Below, in pieces: positions 36,996-46,697 of a DNA stretch of 64,000 nt. Source of the stretch: Brevipalpus yothersi (taxonomy: Eukaryota > Arthropoda > Arachnida > Trombidiformes > Tenuipalpidae); the NCBI GenBank assembly GCA_003956705.1, contig QZCP01000335.1, positions 62,001 to 126,000 on the forward strand. The letters run 5' to 3'. Within the stretch, counting starts at the first letter, position 1; every line of letters begins with the position of its first letter. Both the position numbers and the translations under genes were made by a program. The notes under the pieces are model-generated. The model saw only the letters and a list, made by a program, of their open reading frames with translations. It searched no databases and was not told the DNA's origin.

Positions 36996-37364
36996 AGCGG
37001 AAATCACAAATTATAATGATGAAAATGCCAATTTCTCACACACGATACTGATGACAAGCAGACTAAATGATGAATTCGTGACAAATTGTCACCATCAAAC
37101 CAAACAAGAAGTATAGTTGTCTTCCGAGAACATAAGTCAAAATGAAAGCTTGTTCAAAAAAGTCAACTCATTTCGTGATCATTCTGCATTGATATCAAAG
37201 CAATTCAATTGAATCTTCCAAGATGGACAGATAGATAGACCCTATTTATTCATCTATCTGTCTAAAGAGTCACGAGATATGAAGTCATACATATATGTAT
37301 GACTGTATACAGTCCTACAAACAGTCATGAGTGCATAATCAGTTATGAGCTTTATATTCAGCAT
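36996..37364. other. Spacer
   Basis: No gene. It contains 'tcttccaagatggacagatag' (about 37,217), the equivalent of the uninterrupted target site of the P-like transposon at 39,939. Confidence 0.5.
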
Positions 37365-38000
37365 TGCGGCATGTACATGTATACGAAAAGCAATTCATTC
37401 TAAGGATTCTGAAAAGTTCAAATTGAGAAGGAAAAAAAATAATATTATTTATCTGATAACAGATAAAGTGTTTGAGCAAGAGATAAAAATTAAAATTTCT
37501 GCTCCAAGGTTCCATTAGTCATTTAGATATAAAGTTACTTCATACAGGGTAACCGTGCTTGAAAAAGATTTGATTCGAAGGGAATTCAAATTCAAGTAAG
37601 ACACACATTTGACTGGTGTTCTCAACATGTTCACATCTTTCCTCATCAAATTTAGCGCATCCATATAGTAAATGCTTGGTTATTTCATTTTCTTTTAGAT
37701 TCAGTGGTTGATCACTCTCCAAGAAGACAACATCCCTAAAAATAGGAAGAAGGGAAAGGAAGCCCACATGGAGGATGAGGAACAATAATAATCACAATCA
37801 AGACAGTACATTGGGATCAGAATGTTGCTGATACACTACCGTACAGAAAGTACAGTGTATTGCTGAAACTCTAAACAGAGGCAACTTCTCCAGGCATCAT
37901 TGTGAATGAGATTGATTGATCTCGGTGAAATTTGTATATACTTACGATCTATCACAAGGAACCGTGATGGTTGATCCAAAGAAAAAGAACATTGATAGTA
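37365..38000 (-). repeat. X-block, copy 2, with an open exon-like stretch
   Basis: The best preserved of three copies. Minus strand 37,540-37,785 is open for 81 codons. Behind a plausible acceptor (tcctatttttag at about 37,740-37,751) it reads DVVFLESDQPLNLKENE, then ITKHLLYGCAKF and VLLEFEFPSNQ before a stop. A conserved segment with a donor-like sequence sits at about 37,935-37,985. It could be the terminal exon of a third multicopy gene family; no family recognised. Confidence 0.45.
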
Positions 38001-38084
38001 ACATTGATGAATCTTTCAATCAAGTCCAATCAAGATTGGGAGCAAACCATGGAATCGTTTCAAATCCACAGATTATCGTCAATA

Positions 38085-38460
38085 TCATTCATTGATGTTG
38101 GTAGCACATGTTAGCCATGATTTTAAATAGTTACACCGAAGTTGGCACACTGAATTTCAGAACCCATTGTGAATATATATCAATAAACGGATTGATTAAT
38201 CGAATCGAATCAGAACATTCACTTTTGAAAACAAGTTTTCGAAATCAGCTGGTGTGACGTTAGGTTCACATGATAAATCATCGTTAGTAATCCGAGATGT
38301 ACAGTTATTTTTTCTTGAGCTCCCTAACATAAAATTTTTCTCGGTTGGTGATGGAGGAGAATAATTGAAGGAATAAGAATAAGATTATGAAAAATATGAA
38401 TTTTTACCGTTGAAAGATTTAAGTTCCATCACACAATTGGGTTGAGCATGGAGAAGTGAT
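38085..38460. repeat. Conserved 3'-flank module (copy f)
   Basis: Matches 29,210-29,600 and 1-400. Downstream flank of the gene at 38,461-39,718. Confidence 0.6.
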
Positions 38461-39718
38461 TCAAGAGTGAAAATTGAGATTGATGATTATCGGGTGTCTT
38501 AACTTTTTTTCAGTATCTTCATTGCCAGAATCAGTTGCTTCAATTTTCCCTATTAAACTTCGCAAGAAAGTACAAGCATCTTCTGCTCTCCTTAAATCAA
38601 TAGAATTTTTTCCGCTAAGCTCATGGCTCTGAATTGGGGTAGATTCCGAAGGACTGACACAAGTTGGACCATTAGGCGAGAAAACTCCTTTTTCGTAAAT
38701 GATTTCCAAATCGTCTTCTACAATAGTTGGAATTATTTAAAAATTAATTGAAAAACTTCATGTCTCCTTACCTCCAGATTTGCTGATTTCTAGATTATTG
38801 ACTTGAGCTCTACAAGCTATTGGGACTCTTTTATCCTCTGTTGCCAGCCGTTTAGGTTGAGGAGTGGATTCATCTTGCTGCTTCCGGCAAGCTGCTGATT
38901 GCAATTCAACTATACGTTCTCTAGACCATCGAGCAATCTGCCTACTATCGGTTGAAGAAAGTATGGAAGCCTGGTCAAGGGTTTCGGGATGAGCATCAGG
39001 ATCAGTGTAAGACTCAAAAGCCCACTTAAATCGAAAATCATCAATAATTTTCTGTGTTGCTTTATTCTTTGAATTGTAAAGGCTGATTATATATTCAGTT
39101 ACAAAAGGGACTTCACAGTTCGCTTCTTCCAACCACTTGCTGATAGTATGAAAAATTAACTCCTGAATTTCGTACGCTGTTGGTATATCATAAGGCTGCT
39201 GAACGTTGGTCATCTTAACAAGCCACTTGTCGAACAGTTCCCAGCCACCATCGTCAAGGAAGCTAAGAGTTAAAGAAAGATTATCGATTGATCTTTAGAA
39301 AGTAATACTTGAATGCTCATTCAAAAAGATTTAGCTTGTGGTCTCCAGTAATTGAATATTATTTGGACCTTCTCGATGGTAAGAAAATGAACTTACCTCT
39401 CAATAGCTTCAAATTTGCTTTTACGCAGCATTTTGAGACCTTCTTTGATGTAGTCAAGCTTTCGTTTAGAGCAAATTTCACTGGAGAGGAGAGAGAGAAG
39501 AAAAAAATTTTCAGGTTCATTAGAATATCTAATCAGAGAATGATAATAATAAGCAGATAGAAAGACAGAGATATTGATCAAAGATGATCTTGGGAAAAAT
39601 TCAATTCTTACTCATAGAAAGCTGATACATGTTCCAGTTTGATCCCTCCGTACGCATCGGAAAATTGTTCAAGATTTTTTTTGAATTGTCTCAGACGAAG
39701 TCCACTCTGATGGTCCAT
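38461..39718 (-). CDS. TND-domain protein lacking the C-terminal motif
   Basis: Exons 39,612-39,718, 39,397-39,480, 38,772-39,262 and 38,461-38,717 splice in frame into 312 aa (ATG 39,718; MDHQSGLRLRQFKKNLEQF). The TND is complete, with the GGWELFDKWLVKMTN start of exon 3 and DDFRFKWAFESY at its end. The last exon keeps EDDLEIIYEKGVFSPN and EDACTFLRSLIGK, but after RHPIIINL the frame runs into unrelated NFHS and a stop, so PGSIQNNYY is lost. The junction with the 3'-flank module lies at that point, suggesting a small deletion. A P-like transposon sits 220 bp upstream of the start codon and may affect its promoter. Confidence 0.83.
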
Positions 39719-39930
39719 TGCGAAAATGGCAAAATGTAACAATGAAGGTATTAATTTTTCACACAGGATACTGATAGCAAACAAGCTCATGAAATTCGTA
39801 ACAAATTGTCACCATCAAACACAAGATGAAGTATGAAGTGTACGGAGTGGAGAGCGAAAATGAAAATAAGATCTCATCCAAAAAACCTAACTCGACTCAT
39901 TGGTATCCTTCTAATTCTCTCCCATTGGAT

Positions 39931-39938
39931 GTCCCAAG
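39931..39938. repeat. Target-site duplication, left
   Basis: GTCCCAAG, identical to 45,447-45,454. Eight bp is the duplication length made by P elements. Confidence 0.93.
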
Positions 39939-39963
39939 CACAGAGTATCAGAGGTTTCACGGC
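39939..39963. repeat. Left terminal inverted repeat
   Basis: CACAGAGTATCAGAGGTTTC then acggc; pairs with 45,422-45,446 over 25 bp with two mismatches. Starts CA as in P-family ends. Confidence 0.9.
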
Positions 39964-40130
39964 TTTACTCCCTCGCGTGAATAACAAAGCGAATGATCAC
40001 ATGACACAAACAAAAAAGTGTTCAAATCGAGCAAGTTGTTGAAAAAACGTGCCTTTTTTGATCATAATTTGCGAGCAAACCAGACCTTTTTGGTTGAAGA
40101 TTTTTGGCCCACAAACTATATGGACTACGG

Positions 40131-40691
40131 TGAGTCTTAATTTTTTGGTTTCAACCTTTGATATGGCCTGCTCTAGCGGGAAAAAGTGTATCTTTTTTGG
40201 CCTCGTTTTTGGTCGGGTGGGTGGGCGGGGCTACGTCGTTCACTCGCTAGATGGCGCCACAGTCGCCTGTACTAATAGAAGCGCGAATTTTTGAGTATTA
40301 ATGTTTTTTTCTGTCTTTTTAATCTGGTTTTCTTCTTTTTGTCTTTCTGATGAAGTGAATAACTCATTGAGCCCATTAGATAATAGATATAGTTGATAGT
40401 CAATCACAAGAGATGAAAAACTTGGGATGAAAATTGAAAATAGTTGATAGTCAATCACAAGAGATGAAAAACTTGGGATGAAAATTGAGAATAGTTGATA
40501 GTCAATCACAAGAGATGAAAAACTTGGAATGAAAATTGAGAATAGTTGATAGTCAATCACAAGAGAAATGATACTTCCAAACTTTTTATTTGAACTTTTA
40601 TACTTTTTTTGCTTTTTTTCTTGCTATCTCATTCTCTCATCATGAACAATTTATTTTCTTTCACAAATTAACTCATTAAATTTTTCCACAG
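40131..40691 (+). other. Probable 5' leader intron of the transposase gene
   Basis: A strong donor (ctacg|gtgagt at 40,131) and an acceptor (tttttccacag) ending exactly before the transposase ATG at 40,692 define an intron of about 560 bp. It would carry a four-copy 51-bp minisatellite. The leader exon lies somewhere in 39,970-40,130. Confidence 0.5.
40390..40566. repeat. 51-bp minisatellite, 3.5 copies
   Basis: Units start at 40,390, 40,441, 40,492 and 40,543 (the last partial), each beginning tagttgatagtcaatcac and differing by one or two bases. It lies inside the presumed leader intron. P elements carry internal repeats that bind transposase, so a regulatory role is possible but unproven. 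Confidence 0.93.
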
Positions 40692-43600
40692 ATGTCTCGA
40701 ATTTGTTCCGTTGCAGATTGTTTGAATGGCAGCAAAACAGTTTTCAGATTCCCAGTTGGAGATTCTGACAGGCTCATCCAATGGGTTCTCTTCGCACAGA
40801 ATGAAATTGTGAGGAGAGCTTATCTTTCACTTCTAGACAACCCTTCTGATTGTCGAGCATTTAATTCTCTAAGAGTCTGCCTCAATCACTTCAATCAGGC
40901 TGCTTGTCAAAAGTCGATAGGTCGACGGAGTCTCTCAGTAGGAGCTGTGCCCTCGAGAAAAAAGCCCCGAGAGACTATCTATAGCCTAGTAGACCTCAAC
41001 CCAGTCGTCGTAGATAATACGGCCACTGATGAACAAAACCTCAACCCAGTCGTCGTAGATAATACGGCCACTGATGAACAAAACCTCAACCCAGTCGTCG
41101 TAGATAATACGGCCACTGATGAACAAATCCTCATTCCAGTCGTCGTAGATAATACGGCCACTGATGAACAAATCCTCATTCCAGTCGCCGTAGATAATAC
41201 GGCCACTGACGAACACAATGCCTCACACATTACTTCAGCTAATGCCACTGCAGATACGTTGAGAGATACTTCACTAACTATCGATGTATCTCTCAACTCA
41301 TCTTTTGTGCCACTTGATGCCATCTCAGAAGATGATGAGGATTCTTTTCTCGAGAATCTGATGGCTGATGAGACTGTGGTTGAAGCTGAGGTCGCACCGA
41401 GCGAAAGTACTCTATCTCTCTCAGAACCTTTTGCAGGTTTGAGTCAAGATGATCCCATCACAAAGGGATTCATACAAGAGATAAACTCTTTGAGAGATCA
41501 ACTTGCAAAGAAGGACCAACAACTTCTGAGGAGACAGGAGAACTTGGACATGATGAGGACCAGATTGATATCGAAGAATGAGAAAATGAAAATTCTCAGA
41601 GCACATAGAGACAGACTCCTCTCCAAGGAATCGGGGAGCAAATCTGAGGCGATTTTTCTCAATAATCTGAGAGATAAAATGTCAAAGGAAGCTTTTGAGA
41701 TCTTTCATAACATAATGATAAATCAATCAATCGATGCCAATAACAGGAAGTATTCAAAAGAATTGAAAATGTTCTGTTGTAGGATTTTCATCAAAAGCCC
41801 TCAGGCTTATAATCTACTCAAAGAGCCTCTTCTACTGCCTTCCAGAGTCACACTTTGGCGGATGCGAGATAATGCATTCACAAAGGCTGGCCTCACTACA
41901 GATATGAAAAAACTCCTAGCTCGACGAGTGAGTAAGATGTCAGATAAGGACAAGATCTGTGTCCTGGCTTTTGATGAGATGAGCATCACAGAATCAATCA
42001 CCTATGATGTCCGTGGTGATTTTATCGATGGATTCGTTGATTATGGAGATGGAAGGAGAGAAGCTCTCTTAGCTAATGAAGCTATGGTCTTCCTATTGAG
42101 AGGCGTATTCTCACAATGGAAACAACCAATTTGTTTCTATTTCACCAAGTCAGCAATGTCTTTTTCTATGATAAAAGAGAAGCTGACTGCCACAATAGAG
42201 TATCTACAGGAGATTGGCCTCCGAGTTGTTGCCACTATCTGCGACCAAGGACAAGCAAATTGTTCTCTCCGTAACAATCTCACATCTTCCACTTCCTCTT
42301 CATTCATCATAGGAGGGCAAAAAATTATATTCCTCTTTGATGTTCCTCACCTCATGAAAGTTTGGAGAAACAATCTGATGAAACGTTATTTCATCATGGA
42401 CTCCGAGAAGGGGAGAGTCTCCTGGAAAGTCATCGAGGAATTCTTCGAGAGACACTGCCGGCAATTCATCTCTAGTTGCCCGAAGCTCACTGAACATCAT
42501 ATCAAGCCAACAAATAGAGAGCAGATGAAGGTGAGGTATGCTACTCAAATCTTCAGCAATTCTTTATCAGCTGCTCTCATGGCTCTTGATTGCTTGGGAC
42601 AAATTCCTGAACAGTCAGCAGCAGATTATAAGGCTACTGCAAAATTCTTGAAGATGATGAATGATCTTTTTGATTGTCTCAACACCAGCTCCAAACAAGA
42701 CAGTCGAAACCCTTGCAAGGTGCCTTTAGCTCTTGAAAGCGAGCCGATGAGGTTGATTCATGAGGCAATCGATTTTTTCCAGAATCACTTCAAATTCGGT
42801 CCCAAGTATGACCCAAATAAGCAAAGGTCTACTCCTCGGGTATTGAAAGGAACCCTCGCCACTTTGGTTGGCTTTGAAGATCTTCTGAGGCTTCTCATCT
42901 CAATTGATCCTTCCTATGACAGGATTTTTACCAGGAGGATTCAGCAAGATGCGATTGAGAACTTTTTCTCTACTATGCGTGACTCGAAAGTTGGTATGAG
43001 TGCTACCACTTTCAGACAACGTTTTAGTAGGCTCATGACAGAGACTTCCTTCAAAGAGGGCAATTGTGAAGCTGATGGTGACAATGTTCTCCTCGAAGAC
43101 TTGGAGGATGTCGAGTTTCATGAGGAACCATCGGAAGGTGAGATGGCGATAGCTAGTGAGCTTGAACGAGCCTGGGCCCCAAAAGATCCAGCTCTCGCAG
43201 CTTACTTAGCCTCTTACAACCCTGAAATAGAGGTCAACACCTCAGATGCTAGTCTGAAAACTAGCGCAATTGGCTACATTGCTGGTTATGTTGTTGATTA
43301 CATCCAACATAGAAGACAGCTCTGTCCATCTTGTGAAGTGTCTCTTGTTGATTCCAACAGACCTCAATCTCCAAATTTGGCTCTGATATCCCTCCGAGAA
43401 ACTGTTGAAGGGGGACTCTGTAGACCAAGCAGTGATTTAATCCACGTTGTTGGAATGGTCATTGACAGTCTCCAGAGCTCATGGAAAAACCTCTGTATGA
43501 GGTTGAATTTCCAAAGAACTCTTTCTGAACATGTCATCCAATCAATGACTAGTTCCTTCGAATTCCTCCCTGAATGTCACAGGAGGGATATAACTATGCT

Positions 43601-43703
43601 GATTGTCTCTCGTCTGGTGAAGACGGTGACGAATTATCGGCTGAAAAAAATGGAGTCTGAATTCCCCTCCAGAAAAGAAGCTCGAAAGCTTCCAAAAAAA
43701 TAA
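40692..43703 (+). CDS. THAP-domain P-element-type transposase
   Basis: 1003 aa in one exon. Residues 5-66 are a THAP zinc finger: C5-x4-C10, FRFP (18-21), W31, C63-x2-H66, for binding transposon DNA. Residues about 103-177 are five 15-aa repeats (NPVVVDNTATDEQ core). Residues about 265-325 form a coiled coil (LRDQLAKKDQQLLRRQE), like the P transposase leucine zipper. The catalytic RNase-H-like core has D428 in VLAFDEM, D518 in CDQGQANC, then VPHLMKVWRNNL, and D753/E756 in QQDAIENFF, matching the acidic residues of P and THAP9 transposases. A GYIAGYVVDYIQ segment lies near the C-terminus, as in THAP9 relatives. It would excise and reinsert the element. No stop or frameshift is seen. The ATG follows an acceptor directly. 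Confidence 0.93.
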   Translation: MSRICSVADCLNGSKTVFRFPVGDSDRLIQWVLFAQNEIVRRAYLSLLDNPSDCRAFNSLRVCLNHFNQAACQKSIGRRSLSVGAVPSRKKPRETIYSLVDLNPVVVDNTATDEQNLNPVVVDNTATDEQNLNPVVVDNTATDEQILIPVVVDNTATDEQILIPVAVDNTATDEHNASHITSANATADTLRDTSLTIDVSLNSSFVPLDAISEDDEDSFLENLMADETVVEAEVAPSESTLSLSEPFAGLSQDDPITKGFIQEINSLRDQLAKKDQQLLRRQENLDMMRTRLISKNEKMKILRAHRDRLLSKESGSKSEAIFLNNLRDKMSKEAFEIFHNIMINQSIDANNRKYSKELKMFCCRIFIKSPQAYNLLKEPLLLPSRVTLWRMRDNAFTKAGLTTDMKKLLARRVSKMSDKDKICVLAFDEMSITESITYDVRGDFIDGFVDYGDGRREALLANEAMVFLLRGVFSQWKQPICFYFTKSAMSFSMIKEKLTATIEYLQEIGLRVVATICDQGQANCSLRNNLTSSTSSSFIIGGQKIIFLFDVPHLMKVWRNNLMKRYFIMDSEKGRVSWKVIEEFFERHCRQFISSCPKLTEHHIKPTNREQMKVRYATQIFSNSLSAALMALDCLGQIPEQSAADYKATAKFLKMMNDLFDCLNTSSKQDSRNPCKVPLALESEPMRLIHEAIDFFQNHFKFGPKYDPNKQRSTPRVLKGTLATLVGFEDLLRLLISIDPSYDRIFTRRIQQDAIENFFSTMRDSKVGMSATTFRQRFSRLMTETSFKEGNCEADGDNVLLEDLEDVEFHEEPSEGEMAIASELERAWAPKDPALAAYLASYNPEIEVNTSDASLKTSAIGYIAGYVVDYIQHRRQLCPSCEVSLVDSNRPQSPNLALISLRETVEGGLCRPSSDLIHVVGMVIDSLQSSWKNLCMRLNFQRTLSEHVIQSMTSSFEFLPECHRRDITMLIVSRLVKTVTNYRLKKMESEFPSRKEARKLPKK
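40995..41219 (+). repeat. Five 45-bp coding repeats in the transposase
   Basis: Period exactly 45 bp, nearly identical units encoding L-N/I-P-V-V/A-V-D-N-T-A-T-D-E-Q/H. The near identity at silent sites indicates recent amplification. The open frames on the opposite strand here are only by-products of the repeat. Confidence 0.95.
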
Positions 43704-43842
43704 GTTCATCTATTAGATGACGCCCTGATAAAGGGTCGCTTCACCTGGTTTCGCCTCCGCGATGGCGTGAAGTGAGCAACACATTTAATGTGGCTAAGAA
43801 ACCATTTGTTCGTCTTATCATCATTTGTATTAATTTCCCTCC

Positions 43843-44689
43843 ATGAAATTAGAATTGAAAGCTGTAGAATTGCTCTTAAGTTTTCTTATTTTGAGTAATT
43901 TTTTCTCTTTTCTCTTTGCAGATAGCGATGGTGACGGTCGTCCAGCAAGGCGAGACTATCGCTTCGCTGCGGCTGAGGGACCGGAGGTGATGCCAAGGGC
44001 TCGAAGTCCTTCACCTCGCCCTAGGTATCCTGGCCCTGGTGATGGTGGTCGAGATGGTCGCAGAGCTGATCCTGGTGTCCAAAGAGCCAGGGTTCAGCGT
44101 GACCATGGTGGTGGTGGTGGTCGTGGTGATCATGGTGGCCGTGGTGGTCGTGGTGATCATGGTGGCCGTGGTGATCAAGGTGGTCACGGTGGCCGTGGTG
44201 GTCACAGGAGTGCCGCCGAGAAGAATCGGCATCGGCGTCAGAGGCGTCGGGTGGAGGAGAGGCCCTATCATGGATGGCCTCGAGAGGTACGAGCTCCTCG
44301 TCCTCCTGGTGGTCGACCAGAGAGGGAGCGAGATGCCCGAGTGGGTGGTGATGGTGGTCGGAGACCTGCTAGGCCTCTGGTGCCACAGGCTCCTCGTGGT
44401 CAAGTGGATCCACGGAGGGAATGCCACTCACCTCCCAGTGGATTGAATCGCCATGAGAGGCGAGCGGCAGCAGCGGTGAGCCTGTATCGCCAAGAGGCGA
44501 TATCTCGCCCTGTAACAAAGTAAGTATCATTTTTTATCTTCCAACATATGAAAGATTATGTTCTAGTTTAAGCATTTCACTTTACTAATTCTTTTCTCTC
44601 TTTTCAGTATAACTTTGTCAGGGATCAACATAGCTCGTGGAGCTACGTTGACCCTCAATCTTGGTGCTCATGGAAATGGGCCTCAATAA
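43843..44689 (+). CDS. Arg/Gly-rich second protein of the transposon, spliced
   Basis: The main exon (acceptor ctctttgcag ending at 43,921; coding to 44,519) is joined through a donor (aaa|gtaagt at 44,520) and acceptor (ttttcag, 44,607) to a last exon 44,608-44,689 that stays in frame and stops at TAA. The protein is basic and Gly/Arg/His-rich, with GRGDHGG-type repeats (residues about 85-125), like RGG-box RNA- or DNA-binding proteins. The final exon adds hydrophobic LSGINIARGATLTLNL. The first ATG at 43,843 gives a hydrophobic leader that coincides with the polypyrimidine tract of an acceptor, so the true 5' end is more likely an upstream exon, perhaps by alternative splicing from the transposase transcript. 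A second gene is unusual for this transposon family. Confidence 0.6.
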
Positions 44690-44690
44690 A
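44685..44690 (+). terminator. Poly(A) signal of the transposon second gene
   Basis: AATAAA overlaps the stop codon (caataa) and is followed by a T-rich stretch. Confidence 0.6.
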
Positions 44691-45446
44691 ATTTTTCATT
44701 TTTCTCAATTATTTCTCTTTCATTTCAAAATTTCGGAATTTTTCTCCACATTTACAAATAATTCTCCCTCTCTGTCATGCTCAAAGGTTTTTTCACTGCT
44801 TTGAAAGACAAAAAATTGCTTCGAATTAGGTCTCATAGACATATACGAAAATTTCCATTTCTGGCTCGGATAAATGGGTCTGTAGTCTTGGTTCCTGGCT
44901 TCCTGAGTTGATTTCCCAATGATCTCTGAAAAAATTATAGTATTCATGACTTGGCACAGCTTTTGTTCGGGTCAGAACCAGATACTGCATCGAATCCCAT
45001 GTTAAAAAAATTTCAATCGCGTATAATTTCTACATCAAGTGTGCCAACTCGTTCAAATTAAGTTTCCAGTATTGAGTTGATAGAAGACCTGTTTCTCAAA
45101 ATTTTTCATCCAATTCTAATAAGGCTATGAGGCCACTTAGAACCGATATCGAAATAGTGGAAATTTCTTTTCCCTTTATCTCAATAATCATCTATTTGCC
45201 ACATTAATCAGCATTATTATCTAATTAAACATCAAGAAATATCGGTTGAAGGCAAGATTAAACTCGATAGATCTCAATCTGTTCATTAGAACTATAAGGT
45301 CAAAATTCGACGCGATATCGGTTTAGGGCAGCGCCATCTCTCGGTGGAACTATTTTTTCTCTCTTCCCATTAGACGCTCCCTGCTTCCCCCATCCCCCAC
45401 TTTGTCACGCTCCATCGCATTGGCGTGAAACCTCTGTTACTCTGTG
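44691..45446. other. 3' noncoding part of the P-like transposon with right inverted repeat
   Basis: No gene seen. The right terminal inverted repeat is at 45,422-45,446. The GC-richer stretch at 45,310-45,440 is the subterminal region where transposase would bind. Confidence 0.7.
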
Positions 45447-45454
45447 GTCCCAAG
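45447..45454. repeat. Target-site duplication, right
   Basis: GTCCCAAG, identical to 39,931-39,938. Confidence 0.93.
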
Positions 45455-45574
45455 ATGGGCCATAGTCTTATCTGTGCGATGGACAAAGCTACTTCGTCAC
45501 CAAATTTGCCGCAATCTAGTGAGTGATAATGAGATGAAATCATAAGTACATCAAGGATGAGCTTTACTTACAGC

Positions 45575-46240
45575 AGTGCGGCATAGATGAAAGCAAACTA
45601 TCCTAGAAAGCCGAAAAAGTTTGAGTTGAGTAGAGAAAAAAATGATGAAGTGTTTGAGCAGGAGATGAAAAGTAACCATTTAAAATTTTTGCTCCAAGGT
45701 TCCATAAGTCATTTAGATAGAAAGTTACTTCCTATGGTTACCCCGAATGAAGTATTCGAAGGGCATTCAGTTTCAGGGGAAACACATTTGAGTCGTGTTC
45801 TTAACATGGGCACATAAAATATAGTGCATCCATTGAGTAATTGCTTGGCTGTCTCATATCCTTTCAGATCTAATAATAAATCACACTCCAAAAAGTCAAT
45901 ATCTCTGAAAATAGAAAGAAGAGAAAAGAAGTCCACATCGAGGGTCATCAATTACCACAATCAAGACAGTACATTTGTACCGGAAGATTATTGCTACACT
46001 ATCATACAGTAAGTATGGTTATTGCTGTATTTGTAAACAGAGGCAACTTCTCCAGGTACCAGTCTCACTAAGATTGTCTGATCTCGGTGAGATTTGTAAA
46101 TACTTACAATCTATCGCAAGGAACCGTAATGGTTAATACAGACAAAAAGAACATTGGTGGTAAAATTAATGGATCTTTAAATCAAGTCCAACCGGAAGCA
46201 AACCATGAAATCGTTTCAAATCCGCAGACTATCATGAATA
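45575..46240 (-). repeat. X-block, copy 3
   Basis: Third copy of the exon-like block. Minus strand 45,709-45,951 is open for 80 codons (FRDIDFLECDLLLDLKGYE, then GCTIF) but differs in frame toward its end from copy 2. The segment with 'accgtaatggtt' and a donor-like 'gtaagtatttac' complement is at about 46,100-46,135. Confidence 0.45.
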
Positions 46241-46247
46241 TCATTGA

Positions 46248-46697
46248 TTGAAAACAAAGTTTCAAACTCGACGACTGTCGTACGCCACATCACATAATTT
46301 GCGCTATTATCATAAGCATCACATTTCCAATTTCATTCGAGAAAATGCTTCTGCCATAGTTCAGATCGATATTGGGCGTGAGTTCCGCCATCTTGGAAAT
46401 GCCAAACACGTGTTGGTCTTCTGGGACTATTGGTTTCATCTCATCGACATTTGTCATCTCTCTATCTTCTTCATTGAGTTCAATGGAGAACCTGGTAAGG
46501 AAGTGTGCAAACTTTGCTCTGGCAAAATTCAAGGAGAGGATCGCCCTTACATTGAAAACATGGTGGAGGCTTTCTTCCGTCACATTCATGAGGATACTTG
46601 CCTCATCGTTTGTATCAGCCACGAGATTGGAGCTTTCGACATAAACAAGATGCCATCTCCTCATCCTCCTGCTCCTTGCCCCGAAATACATCCATAA
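46248..46697 (+). CDS. Unassigned ORF in a locally GC-richer segment
   Basis: 149 open codons on the plus strand (contains CKLCSGKIQGEDRPYIENM and HIHEDTCLIVCISHE). The opposite strand is open for 133 codons over the same bases (46,290-46,691) and a second plus frame for 90. Base composition is less AT-rich than the surroundings. An AATAAA at about 46,834 would suit the plus strand; a strong donor complement at 46,728-46,735 would suit the minus strand. No family recognised, so the coding strand is undecided. Confidence 0.3.
   Translation: MKTKFQTRRLSYATSHNLRYYHKHHISNFIRENASAIVQIDIGREFRHLGNAKHVLVFWDYWFHLIDICHLSIFFIEFNGEPGKEVCKLCSGKIQGEDRPYIENMVEAFFRHIHEDTCLIVCISHEIGAFDINKMPSPHPPAPCPEIHP

Larger units (their letters stand above)
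39939..45446 (+). mobile_element. P-element-like (THAP9 type) DNA transposon, complete
   Basis: 5,508 bp between a perfect 8-bp duplication. The terminal inverted repeats are 25 bp with two mismatches: left CACAGAGTATCAGAGG..., right complement CACAGAGTAACAGAGG.... The interior holds a 5' leader with an intron, a 1003-codon THAP transposase and a spliced Arg/Gly-rich second gene ending in a poly(A) signal. The host sequence on both sides rejoins into the array spacer seen uninterrupted at 28,200 and 37,217, confirming the exact ends. With open frames, matching ends and an intact duplication, the insertion looks young and possibly still active. Confidence 0.92.

Noticed and set aside
40390..41219. 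CRISPR array
   Set aside because: Repeats are directly abutting without unique spacers, in a eukaryotic transposon.
40979..41323. Minus-strand ORFs with striking peptide repeats
   Set aside because: They are the complement of the 45-bp coding repeat of the transposase and carry no independent signal.
44011..44446. Two further long ORFs overlapping the Arg/Gly-rich gene
   Set aside because: The GGT/CGT-rich repeat lacks stops in several frames; only one frame has a matching splice site and poly(A) signal.
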